31,130 bases of DNA. It comes from Emmonsiellopsis sp. PD_33 (Eukaryota > Ascomycota > Eurotiomycetes > Onygenales > Ajellomycetaceae). Location: assembly GCA_032988165.1 (NCBI GenBank), contig JANTQF010000394.1, forward strand, positions 1-31,130. The letters are read 5' to 3'. The position numbers were made by a program, and so were the translations under genes. The notes under the pieces are model-generated. The model did not search any database, was not told the origin of the DNA, and worked only from the letters and a program-made list of their open reading frames with translations. Of the stretch, positions 22,109 to 31,130 are shown piece by piece; the stretch's first letter is position 1; every line of letters begins with the position of its first letter.

Positions 22109-23125
22109 TCAGGTCTCTTGATCTCGAAGCTTGGCAAGCGCGGCCATAATCCCGTCGTCGAGTTCCTCTTCAGATCGACCCGATGGATTCTCCCTAGAAC
22201 GGCGTCCCTCATCCCCTGCGCTATCCGCAGCTGGCGTATCACCCATAGCGCTACCTCGACTGATACTCCCGCTATGAGCAGCCAAAAACGCCTCTTCTTC
22301 GGCCATATCCTCATGCTGTCTCTCGGTTCCTTTGTCCCGGTTTACGTGGGTTGGCGCACTCCGCTTCGCTGTCTTCCGAATCCTAAAGTCTTCCCTTACA
22401 GCATCACACCACTGCTGGACCTTCCTCTCTCCCCACCCGGGAACGGTGCTGATCTGCTCAGGCTGGGCATTGACGGCAGCTTGCAAGCTACCGAATGTCG
22501 ACATCAGGCTTGTAGCGTCTGATTTGTTGATGCTTCTGGGAGCAGTGATGAACTCTACCAGGCTTTCCTTATATGACTGTGATTGTTGAGTGCGTATGGC
22601 AGTCGGTTGTGCATGTTCGCAGGACTTGAACAGCTCCAGGTAATGACCGGCTTCAACGGCAGACCAACACAAAATCAGCGTCAGATTATTGACCAGGGAT
22701 GTTTTTGATAGTTCCCTGAGGCTGTTCTCGTGGTCTGGAATATCAACCATGATCAAAAGGATACGTAGATTATACTTCCCCCCGATCCCCTTGATTCGGG
22801 AGTAGATGTATTCCGGATGCAGACGGTAGTATTTTAAAGACAGGAACAGAACACACGTTGTACTCCCGACAACATAGTCTGCGGGAATATCCGCATATTC
22901 CCAAGGGACATGTCGCACATGGTTAAGGATAGGGTTCCCTCTTTGTCGTGTTGATACGAGGATAGCAGACGGTCCTGAACGGCCGGGGAGCGCTTGGGGC
23001 TTTGGTTGCTGGACTTTTGGTTGAGCAGGCGTTGCTGGGACAGCAGGCGGTGCTGAGGGCCGAGAAGATGTATGCGGCCCAGTCAGCGCGTCAAAATCGG
23101 GTACATCTCCGAAATCATCGTCCAT
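22109..23125 (-). CDS. rad10: DNA excision repair protein Rad10/ERCC1 (Swi10)
   Basis: A single exon encodes 338 residues from the ATG at 23125; the frame continues four codons upstream but only from a TTG. Rad10 is the non-catalytic partner of the Rad1/XPF nuclease and cuts 5' of lesions in nucleotide excision repair and in single-strand annealing. The central ERCC1 domain (about 60-165) shows GNPILNHVRHVPWEYADIPAD, DYVVG, LFLSLKYYRLHPEYIYSRI and the VDIPDHENSLRELSKTSL stretch. A tandem helix-hairpin-helix region follows with STFGSLQAAVNAQPEQISTV and PGWGERKVQQ (about 208-245), which binds DNA and XPF. The N-terminus is acidic and Pro-rich, and the C-terminal tail is charged. It diverges from nop4 over 210 bp. 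Length is normal for filamentous fungi. Confidence 0.95.
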   Translation of the reverse strand: MDDDFGDVPDFDALTGPHTSSRPSAPPAVPATPAQPKVQQPKPQALPGRSGPSAILVSTRQRGNPILNHVRHVPWEYADIPADYVVGSTTCVLFLSLKYYRLHPEYIYSRIKGIGGKYNLRILLIMVDIPDHENSLRELSKTSLVNNLTLILCWSAVEAGHYLELFKSCEHAQPTAIRTQQSQSYKESLVEFITAPRSINKSDATSLMSTFGSLQAAVNAQPEQISTVPGWGERKVQQWCDAVREDFRIRKTAKRSAPTHVNRDKGTERQHEDMAEEEAFLAAHSGSISRGSAMGDTPAADSAGDEGRRSRENPSGRSEEELDDGIMAALAKLRDQET

Positions 23126-23335
23126 ATTGCCGTCCAATGCTCAAAGCCGTCGTGGTTGGGTTAAGATGGAGGTGTGATGCTGGCTCGTCTGGTTGGATGG
23201 GGCTAATCCGCCTAAGTTAGCCGACAACCGCGCGGCTAATGAACTTAATTTTTTCTGCCAAAACTTCTCTTTTTCACAGCCAAAGTTTATCCTCCGCTCA
23301 GGATTCTTGTCAACAACAAGACACACACCTCAACT
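23126..23335. promoter_or_regulatory. Bidirectional promoter of rad10 and nop4
   Basis: Only 210 bp separate the two start codons. Three GGCTAA motifs are present, at 23201-23206 and 23234-23239 on the plus strand and inverted at 23217-23222. The last two form a perfect TTAGCCG-N9-CGGCTAA inverted repeat (23217-23239). A shared factor for both directions is inference. Confidence 0.6.
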
Positions 23336-25600
23336 ATGGCTGACACACGCAAAAGAAGACGGCTGTCGGAGAGCGGAAGCTTCCAGGAAGACGGAGGAGT
23401 CCCACTGAACGATCCGCAACCAGAGACAGTCGCAGAGGAGCCTGCCGCTTCCCCCAAGAAGCCCCAGCAGCGACGAACGCTCTTCGTGCGCTCCCTTCCC
23501 ACGTCCGCAACTACAGAATCCCTCACAGAGTACTTTTCACAATCATATCCTCTGAAGCACGCTACCGTAGTCGTCGATCCTCAAACCAAGCAATCAAAAG
23601 GCTACGGCTTCGTCACCTTCGCCGACCACGAAGATGCCGCGAGAGCGGTGGAAGAATTCAACGGCTCGCTCTTCGACGGCAAGAAACTGAAAATCGAAAT
23701 TGCCGAACCCCGCCACCGAGAAATTGACGAGAAGGGCGGCAAAAGTGCCCCTTCAGCCGCTGCCGCTAAGATAAAAGAAGAGAGAGCCAATCGCAGAGCG
23801 GAAGCGCAGCCCCCGAAACTTATTATTCGAAATTTGCCGTGGAGTATAACGGAGCCAGACCAATTGGCGGTTCTGTTTCGTAGTTTTGGAAAAGTCAAGC
23901 ATGCGGTTATTCCAAAGAAGGGAGACCAACATGCTGGGTTTGGGTTTGTGGTGTTGAGGGGCAAAAAGAATGCGGAGAAGGCGTTGGAGGCCGTCAATGG
24001 GAAGGAGGTTGATGGGAGGACGCTAGCTGTTGATTGGGCTGTGGATAAAACTGTTTGGGAGGATTTGCAGAAACCTACTGATGAAGCCCCAGAGGAGAAA
24101 CAGCAGGCAGAGAAAGAGAAGGATGATGAAGATAAGGATGGAGATGAAGAAGGTGGTGATGATATGTCTGTGGACGAAGAATCCAACGAGGAGGAGGATG
24201 ATGAAGATGACGATATTTCTATGGATGATGCCGAAGGAGATGAGGATGAAGATGAAGAGGCGGATAAAGAGCCCGAGGATGAGCGCAACGCATCCACGAT
24301 CTTTATCCGCAATTTACCTTTCTCTGCTACGGACGAAACTCTCTACGACCAATTTGTCCCATTCGGACCAGTGCGATACGCCAGAGTTGTGGTTGATCCT
24401 GAAACGGAGCGACCACGAGGCACCGCTTTCGTCTGCTTCTACAAGAGTGAAGACGCAACTGCTTGTCTCCGTGACGCCCCAAAACGAACCGACCTCCCTC
24501 GAGCTGAAGATGCCAAGACCAGAGTATCAACCATAAAACACTCCGTCCTCGAAGATGAAAACAAAGATCCCTCCGGAAAATACACCATGGACGGCCGTGT
24601 CCTGCAGCTCTCTCTCGCGGTCAGCCGTACGCAAGCAGCCAAGCTAGAAGCAGAGGGCAGTTCCCGTCGCGATGAGCGCGACAAGGACAAGCGCCGCCTC
24701 TACCTACTTTCCGAAGGAACCATCGCATCAAACTCACCCCTTTACGCCAAACTCTCCCCCTCCGAAATCGCAATGAGAGAAGCCAGCGCCAAGCAACGGC
24801 AGAAACTCATCAAGAGCAATCCCATGCTCCATATCAGTCTTACCCGTCTCTCCGTCCGCAACATCCCGCGAAACATCGACTCCAAGGCCCTCAAGGCCCT
24901 GGCCAGAGAGGCGGTCGTCGGCTTCGCCAAGGATGTCAAGGCTGGGCTCCGCCAACCATTGTCGAAAGAAGAACTCCACCGGAGTACCGATTCGATGAAG
25001 GAAGCGGAAAAGCTACGCAAATCACAGGGCAAGGGTATCGTCAAGCAATCCAAGGTCGTTTTTGAAGGTCGTGAGGGAAGCAAGATTGATGAGAAGAGCG
25101 GGGCTGGCCGCAGTCGTGGATACGGGTTTATCGAATACACCACTCACCGGTCTGCACTGATGGGCCTCAGATGGCTCAATGGCCATGCTGTTGGTGGAGG
25201 TGGAAGTGCAGAAGAGAAAAAGAAACGGCTCATTGTTGAGTTCGCTATTGAGAATGCACAGGTCGTCAACAGGAGGTTGGAGAGGGAGGTCAAATCGCGG
25301 AATCACGAAGAGGACGGCAATAGGGGCGGAGACAGAGAGAGACGACCTCAGCGAGGCGCTGGTCGTGCGGGCCCGCCTGGTCGTTCGAACTTCTCGAAAT
25401 CGGACCGCGGACCTCCCCAGCAGGGATTGAAGCGGAAGCGGAATGATCGTGCACCCAACCGAAATCCACCGAATGCGGCTGCTCCCAAGCCTGAGAGTAG
25501 TGGGAACGACGGCACAAAACCTGAGAAGGATAATAAGGTCGCGATGAGAAATCGGATCATCGCGAAGAAGCGGATGATGAGGAGGAATAGGAAAGGGTAG
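23336..25600 (+). CDS. nop4: Nucleolar RNA-binding protein Nop4 (RBM28 family), four RRMs
   Basis: One uninterrupted exon encodes 754 residues. Nop4 acts in the nucleolus in 27S pre-rRNA processing and 60S subunit assembly. RRM1 is at about 48-123 (LFVRSL and KGYGFVTF), RRM2 at 161-236 (LIIRNL and AGFGFVVL), RRM3 at 321-429 (IFIRNL and RGTAFVCF) with a long insertion, and RRM4 at about 499-645 (LSVRNIPRNI and GYGFIEY). A strongly acidic segment (257-317) joins RRM2 and RRM3, as in yeast Nop4. The C-terminus is Lys/Arg-rich with GN and RG stretches and ends in a basic KKRMMRRNRKG tail suited to nucleolar targeting. The start is the first ATG after the bidirectional promoter. A 236-codon reverse frame over the acidic segment is only a shadow. 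Confidence 0.95.
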   Translation: MADTRKRRRLSESGSFQEDGGVPLNDPQPETVAEEPAASPKKPQQRRTLFVRSLPTSATTESLTEYFSQSYPLKHATVVVDPQTKQSKGYGFVTFADHEDAARAVEEFNGSLFDGKKLKIEIAEPRHREIDEKGGKSAPSAAAAKIKEERANRRAEAQPPKLIIRNLPWSITEPDQLAVLFRSFGKVKHAVIPKKGDQHAGFGFVVLRGKKNAEKALEAVNGKEVDGRTLAVDWAVDKTVWEDLQKPTDEAPEEKQQAEKEKDDEDKDGDEEGGDDMSVDEESNEEEDDEDDDISMDDAEGDEDEDEEADKEPEDERNASTIFIRNLPFSATDETLYDQFVPFGPVRYARVVVDPETERPRGTAFVCFYKSEDATACLRDAPKRTDLPRAEDAKTRVSTIKHSVLEDENKDPSGKYTMDGRVLQLSLAVSRTQAAKLEAEGSSRRDERDKDKRRLYLLSEGTIASNSPLYAKLSPSEIAMREASAKQRQKLIKSNPMLHISLTRLSVRNIPRNIDSKALKALAREAVVGFAKDVKAGLRQPLSKEELHRSTDSMKEAEKLRKSQGKGIVKQSKVVFEGREGSKIDEKSGAGRSRGYGFIEYTTHRSALMGLRWLNGHAVGGGGSAEEKKKRLIVEFAIENAQVVNRRLEREVKSRNHEEDGNRGGDRERRPQRGAGRAGPPGRSNFSKSDRGPPQQGLKRKRNDRAPNRNPPNAAAPKPESSGNDGTKPEKDNKVAMRNRIIAKKRMMRRNRKG

Positions 25601-26034
25601 GGGTTGTTGAAGTTTTAATTTTTTTTGGGCGCTAGGTTCCCCTTTTTTTTCAAGACCTAGCTTTGTTTTTTTGTTCTTCGCGCTCAGGAGTCTATATAAT
25701 AAAAGGGGAATAAAAATTTTCAAACCGCAGATTAATTATAGTTTATCCGAATTGTTGTTTCCCATGCGTACACATTCCACAGTATCTTGCAGTGTCTTAC
25801 TCCTATGCAATAGACGTGAACAATCATCTCCCCGAATATATATCCAACCAAAAAAAAGGGGGCTTGGTTCAGACACCCTCCACCCTCACTCACAACCGGA
25901 ATTCCCCCCCCTAAATCTAGTAGTAGAACAGAAAGCAAAACAAAACAAAGGAAAAAGCAAATCCATTCATCCATTCATCCACTCGATAAGTCTATCTTAT
26001 CTCCAACTCCAACCCCAACTACCAAAAACCAAAA
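25601..26034. other. Intergenic region between convergent nop4 and the Dap1-like gene
   Basis: Short 3' flanks of convergent genes, with T-rich and A-rich runs consistent with polyadenylation. I see no gene. Confidence 0.6.
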
Positions 26035-26734
26035 TCAAGCCGCTACCCCCGTATTCGTTGCCCCCTCCACCTTCCCCACGATATTATACCGCTTGCTAAA
26101 GAAGGCAAACCACTCATCCAGCACCCCCTTCTCCTTCTCCGGCAGGTCGTACCAGTCCGGTCTACAGTCTTCTGGCTTCAGCGATGATGAGGCGAGGGCG
26201 CGCGACGCGTCTTTTCCGGCGAATACTGGATTTATTGGAATAAGGGCTTGGTTAGGAGATGTGTGTCTGTGTCGATTGAAAAAGAAAAGAAAAGAAAGGG
26301 AGGGGTTGCGTAGGGTGGGGTATGGGGGGTTCCTGATAGAAGCCTGCTACGTCCCAAGTCCTATCCTCCGACGGTGATTCCGAAGACAGCTAGCTAACTA
26401 GCTAGCTACCATAAAATGGGCGAGGTAAAAAAGGCAAAGCAAAAACATCATACCATTATAATTCCCACCAGGTCCATATGCGGGGTTTCCGGAGACGTCG
26501 AACACAACACCCTTGATCGCGACGAGGGTGGGACGGCTCGAGTCGCTTCCTATAACAAGGGGATAGGAATTTAATTAGCGAATTCGTTCGATTAAAGTCC
26601 TTCTTGCGCTCCGGGATATGGGGTGGTGGTAATTATATACCATTAGATTTGCCCAGCTCCTCGACGGAAATCAAATCGTCCTTTGGCGGGTTAAGGTTCG
26701 TCGCCTCCTTCGACATAACTCCTTTGCCTGACAT
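26035..26734 (-). CDS. Dap1/PGRMC-like cytochrome b5-fold heme-binding protein
   Basis: Three exons (26734-26641, 26549-26454, 26225-26035) encode 126 residues; no single frame shows the protein. The sequence holds the whole membrane-associated-progesterone-receptor version of the cytochrome b5 fold: DDLISVEELGK, AIKGVVFDVSG, AYGPGGNY, VFAGKDASRALA, and the closing DWYDLPEKEKGVLDEW and FFSKRYNIVGKV. Y62 aligns with the heme-ligand tyrosine of PGRMC1 and Y56 with the second conserved tyrosine. Unlike PGRMC1 there is no N-terminal membrane segment, as in the short fungal Dap1-type proteins. In yeast, Dap1 binds heme and supports Erg11 and azole tolerance; extending that role here is inference. 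Introns are 91 and 228 nt. The second contains the palindrome AGCTAGCTAACTAGCTAGCT at about 26388. The convergent neighbour is nop4. An ATG seven codons in is an alternative start. Confidence 0.88.
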
Positions 26735-28575
26735 TGTGTCCGTTTACTGTCCTGGGTCTGGGTATAGGGTGTGGATTGGTTGTTAAGGGGGTTAGGATTT
26801 CGCGGGGGGGCGGGGTGGTGAATTGCGCAATTGGGATCGGATCAGGACGGGGTCTGGCGTTGTCCCTGCACGATGGATGAGCTCGTACTAGTAGGATGAA
26901 CGAGTAATGCTGTATGTAGCGAGGCACTATCTAGTGAGAGTATAGAGCATCACGGGTATCTAAATTCAGTCCAGAAGATGTGTTCATTCATCATTGTTCC
27001 CGCTTGCCGTCACTTTTTGGCGGGGAGACATCACGTGCCTCGGGATTTGGCAGCCGCCCCGCGATATTGCCGGGATGACATAATCAGAATTGAGGACGGG
27101 AGCGGTGTTGGTTTTTATATCGGGTTGACGAGCTATATCAACATTCTCTTATAGTGTACCGTGAGGCCGTTAAGAGGCAAATACACTCTATATCCCCTTT
27201 ACACCCTTTACACCCTTATCAATCCGCTCGACTCATCATCAGCCACCTCTCTCCCGTTTCCGCCGCAAGGATATGCTTGCTCCCGCCATTGAGATAGTAT
27301 TATCAGTGCAACATGGATATCTCCAGCATGTCAATAACCAACCAGAGAAATCGAATCTTATAAACCCCAAAATGTCGACCTACCGATTTTCCATTTCTTA
27401 CCCAACAGACAACCCCCCCCCCCACCCCCTTGAAACATGCAGCATGAACTAACTACTAACTCTACATATCTACACATCTTCAACTCGAAGCTCCAAGCTC
27501 TCAAATAAGGGATTTAATCCCATATAAAACAGACAGGGAAACCACGGGGAAAGAATCTAAACAGAAACACGAAACCCACACCCCACCTCCCCCGCAGTGA
27601 TCCCCCGCAGATCACCCACCCCCGTCCTTACCCCGGCGGGTTTATGAGCATAGTCCGTTCCACCGAGCGTGGTTCGGCCGTTTTGCAATATCGGCCGGCC
27701 AGTCGGTCCGTGCCATATAGCCGATAAAATATGCATGGTAGTAATAATAACATATAGGACTCGGGATAAAAGCTCGATTTAGAGGGGTTGAATAATGAAA
27801 AGCGTTTATAGTATCGGCTAAATAAAGATATGAAACAAGACAGAACAGAGCATGACGCTATTTTTTCCTCCCTTAAACTAGTTACAATAAACAAATCCGT
27901 GCCCCTATCCTTCTTAATCAACTTACAGAGGTTTATTATCCCCTCTCAATTCCCGAACCGGCAAGATACTAATAACCAGTACCCGAAAACAAACCATACC
28001 CACTCTAGAAACGAGCCTAGATATAAAAACCCAAATAAATATATTACAAACGCATCAAGGGAACTATAATCTTCGGAGTTCCCCCCGGATGCCGTGCAGG
28101 GGCCGTCGGCCGATGGCCGTCCCGGGTAAAATCACCAGTGCCGCGCATGTCTTCCGATCTGTCGGGTAAAAGCGTACTCTACATAATATATACGTTTCGT
28201 AGAAAATTGAACCGATTTGTACCCTTGATCCATGAAATTAGTCTGCTTCTGGACCGTGCAGATAGTTATCCATAATAACCCTAGTCTGTATATGGTACAA
28301 TATTGCCGGGAAATATATGAAGAATAAATTCATAACTGCATGTCGAGGGGCTATTAGCGGCGGGATCCACCCCGTTCAAATAAATGCGGGAAAACTCAAT
28401 TTCATACTGGGATTGTTAGTTATGAACGGGGTAGCTCGGACGACCGGGTTCGAAGCTATGGAGAGAAAGGAGCTGAAGAATTATATAGTCTTGAGCCCGC
28501 CCCGGGTTCTTGTCATCTAGCAATTGGCATCCGCTGCACGGAACAAGAAACTGAACTTGATACCCCCTAGCCAAA
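26735..28575. other. Intergenic region, AT-rich in its second half, possible decayed repeat
   Basis: A long spacer upstream of both flanking genes. From about 27620 to 28340 it is AT-rich with many TA steps and two GC-rich islets (27645-27715 and 28080-28130), a pattern often left by RIP-mutated transposon remnants in ascomycetes. No terminal repeat or transposase frame could be found, so a relic is only a possibility. An 11-base C run lies at 27413-27423. Confidence 0.35.
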
Positions 28576-29377
28576 ATGGTCCATCTCAGAACGCTCGCTG
28601 CGCTTGGCAGCCTCATACTGCCAATTCTCGCACAGGACCAGATTGCCTATCTGCCGTTCGGAGACTCGATCACGGAATTCGGTTGCTGGCGCGCGGAACT
28701 ATGGCAGAAGCTGCAGGACGACGGGCACACCAACGTCGACTTCGTCGGCAGTATGAGCTCAAACACAGAGTGTTCGGGTATCCAGTATGACCGCGGCCAC
28801 GAGGGCCACGCCGGATTCCTTGCCGTCAACATTGCCAATCAGAACCAGTTGCCCGGTTGGCTCGCGACGAACCCGGCAGCTATTGTCACGATGCATTTGG
28901 GCACGAATGATATCACGAGTGGGAGGTCGACGCAGGATATTCTGGCTGCGTTTACCACGTTGGTGCAGCAAATGAGGGATAGCAATCCGGCTGTTAGGAT
29001 CATTGTGAGATATTGGCGTTTCATATCTTTTTTTTTTTTTTCAAAGCTGTTGTTCCCCTGATTTCCGTGCTGATATATGGGTGAAATTAAAGGTTGCCCA
29101 AATAATCCCAATTTCCTTCGCGGACGCAGCCGTACAGGATCTCAACGCCGCCATTCCAGCATGGGCGGAGGGCTTGAACACTGCAGAATCGCCCATCTGG
29201 GTAGTTGACCAGCATGAAGGCTTTGACATGGCAGACTTGGCGGATGGTGTCCATCCCAACGCTGCGGGCGATACCAAGATGGCGAATAAATGGCACCCAG
29301 CACTGGTTGAGGCGATTGCTAGCATCACGGACGCTGGAGCGGGGGGTGCCAAGCGAGGAGTGAAGTTCAGCGCATAA
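28576..29377 (+). CDS. Secreted SGNH-fold esterase, carbohydrate esterase family 3 type
   Basis: Two exons (28576-29004, 29093-29377) with an 88-nt intron (GTGAGA donor, long T run, AAAG acceptor) give 237 residues. A signal peptide is evident: hydrophobic core LAALGSLILPILA with cleavage probably after residue 19 or 20. The SGNH blocks are GDSITE with nucleophile S31, LGTND with N111, and DGVHPN with D194 and H197. CE3 members show CWR and the HEGHAGF motif (75-81), both present, and remove acetyl groups from xylan outside the cell. The length is close to that of single-domain CE3 enzymes, and no cellulose-binding module is visible. The substrate is inferred from the family; other plant-polymer acetyl esterase activity is possible. 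The sense-strand wobble changes from C-rich to G/T-rich near 28890. Confidence 0.92.
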
Positions 29378-30883
29378 AGACACATACCGCGTGTGCGTGT
29401 GCGTGTGTGTTCGGAATCGGATCTCTTTGTTGGTTATGTTGATGTTGGCAGCTTCCATCTGCTTTGGGAACTCTCCTGGAAAACATGTACATAGCGGGAG
29501 CGGTTTTTTTGGTTATTCCTATTGCAGATATCAGTAAACAGAATTTTGGAAAGATTCCCATCAGTTCGCGTGAAGTTGGGGATGTCTGTAGAGCTGGCAG
29601 GGGAATCGGCAGACTCGGGACTGGTCATGTTCGGGCCGAGCCCGGAATGCTGTTTCGGCGAGGAATGCTCCGATATTGTTTACGGGAGGCCGATAACCCA
29701 ACTTCTCCGATCCAATGCAGTATGAAAGAGCTTCGGTTTCACTCACCGACGTCCCTGAATTGGTAGGATGACACCCGTTGTATCTCCATGCCTGTTGCAT
29801 GTTGGCAAGACGCGCTTTCGCGCCAAAATTTGCGTATTCCTCATCTGAGGCAGACATCGACCGCATATCAAACTCTTCCCCGAAGCCCCAAATAAGCACA
29901 GCCAACACGGTGAAATATTGAGTGTATCCCAATCTGACGCTGCCAGGGTGGGTTCAATTGAGGGTCTGCGGAACCGATAAACGCGGCTCAGCATGATCCC
30001 CACGCGCCGCTGGCAGCCATCAGTTTGGTGATCAACAGAGACTCTTCAGGCTATGGACGTCCGCAGAGCAAAGACGGCAACTCCATCCAGGCTCGTCATT
30101 TGATGCGCTATCATGCTGCATAGGAGCCATCAGCTTGGCCGATCTACGAAGCAGCCTCCAGCAACGCCCAAGAACGGCACCACATTTTGAGTTCCAGCCT
30201 GTTCCACTTTTCCAAGATTGCCCAGCTTGTCGCCAAAAAATAAGCTTGAGATCGGCTGCCTCCCCGCTAGCTGTTTCACCCTCCAGCGTCCCTCATCTTC
30301 CGGGCGGCTAGGCCTCAATATGCCTAGCTTGTGCCCCCGTTGACGCCGGCGACAGAGGCGGCGGTTGCACCAAGGACGCCCACGTTGCCACCATACCAAG
30401 GTCCAAGGCTGAGCATGGCACCAAGAAACAGCTGGTGGAAACCCCGGTCGCCCAAGATCCAAGAGCTGAGCCGGGGGATTCGTGGAGGATTGATGGACGA
30501 CGACTACATGTCGATAGCTCTTGTCCCCTCTGCCGCCAATATCGACTTGCAATTATTATTGGGAGCTCGATCGGCCAAATCCGACCTCGAACAACTAACA
30601 AAGCGTCATTTCTTCAACAAAAAAGAAGGAAACACTCCCGCCTTCTTCCAAAACTTCTATCACAAGTCCAACCTTCGCGGGGCTTGGCTTCTCCATCCTG
30701 GAATTTTGGCCGACCAAAACTGCCCAATCAGAATCCGCTCTCGGCCTCCCCAGACTCTGGGAGATCAACTTTTCACGAGCCCCCACTCAAATTCCATGAT
30801 GCTCCTGTTTCTTTTTTGGAAATTGGCGGCCGCGGGCGGAGATTTTCTCGCCTTTTTTTCTCTCTCACCGTCGTGATAGGCTG
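29378..30883. other. Gene-poor right-hand region
   Basis: No gene can be supported. It begins with a GTGTGC-type microsatellite (29389-29410), probably in the esterase 3' UTR. Minus frames at about 29600-29930 and 30327-30480 read like fragments of protein but have no ATG, no consistent splice partner and no recognised domain. They may be decayed coding sequence. Confidence 0.4.
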
Positions 30884-31130
30884 CTAGCAGCTGCCCGATG
30901 GGCTTGGTATGACCTGATAAGAACTTAGCAAGCGAGAGAAGCAGCGCAAGGCAGAGATAATTCCCCAAGCTGAGCCATATATGAAAGCACTTGCCCCATA
31001 ATATCTGCTCTTTGGCGCAAACGCCGGTTCGAGAGTCCCGGCGACATCGGCATCGTTCGCGAGAAACGCATTGTCAACAAAATAATGGTGATCCGGCGGG
31101 TATCCTTTGGCCATAACTTCAAACAATTCC
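30884..31130 (-). pseudogene. Possible end of an FAD-linked oxidoreductase, truncated by window edge
   Basis: The minus frame is open from the window edge to a stop at 30884 and continues beyond the window. Its first part reads ELFEV, then KGYPPDHHYFVDNAFLANDA, DVAGTLEPAF. That spacing of Gly-Tyr-Pro, Asp-His and an Asn-Asp-Ala-Asp-Val block recalls the C-terminal half of fungal FAD-binding (berberine-bridge-like) oxidases. The sequence expected afterwards in such enzymes is not seen; after PAF the frame loses the resemblance and ends. It is either a gene fragment, a pseudogene, or an exon whose true splice site I cannot see. Recognition is from memory only. Confidence 0.3.

Noticed and set aside
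23602..24312. 236-codon minus-strand frame rich in serine
   Set aside because: It is the reverse shadow of the acidic and RRM coding sequence of nop4.
27830..28520. Short plus-strand frames in the AT-rich tract
   Set aside because: Low-complexity composition, no domain, no splice partners.

Overview
The window is nuclear DNA of a filamentous ascomycete (Pezizomycotina; a Eurotiomycete such as an Aspergillus relative is my inference). The evidence is the gene architecture and gene families. Genes carry many short introns (about 50-100 nt) with GTANGT-type donors and CTAAC/CTGAC branch sites. The families include a Zn2Cys6 regulator, a full-size MDR-type ABC transporter, a LAG1-type ceramide synthase and a secreted CE3-type esterase. 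I assembled spliced models by hand; every junction was checked for frame, and exon lengths sum to whole codons in each model.

Layout. 22-1092 (-): conserved four-segment membrane protein. 2520-4046 (-): ceramide synthase. 5615-8307 (-): Zn2Cys6 transcription factor, eight exons. 9224-13789 (+): 1280-residue ABCB transporter, twelve exons, divergent from the regulator. 14529-15361 (+): small four-segment membrane protein. 15888-17255 (-): intronless TPR-type protein. 18624-21032 (-): transcription-factor-like protein of the fungal 'tachykinin family' type, with an unsettled 5' end. 22109-23125 (-): Rad10/ERCC1. 23336-25600 (+): nucleolar RRM protein Nop4, divergent from rad10. 26035-26734 (-): small Dap1/PGRMC-like cytochrome b5-fold protein. 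28576-29377 (+): secreted SGNH esterase of CE3 type. At the right edge an open minus frame looks like the end of an FAD-linked oxidoreductase, but it is doubtful.

How the genes work together. The clearest functional unit is the Zn2Cys6 regulator and ABC exporter facing each other across a 916-bp region with several CGG/CCG palindromes. It looks like a self-contained efflux module with no biosynthetic core gene nearby. rad10 and nop4 share a 210-bp bidirectional promoter with three GGCTAA motifs. The other genes look like housekeeping or lineage genes without an evident shared pathway.

No tRNA, rRNA, CRISPR or intact transposon was seen. Two features stand out beyond the gene list. One is repeated mid-gene switching of sense-strand composition from C/A-rich to G/T-rich. 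The other is an intronless, possibly transferred TPR gene.
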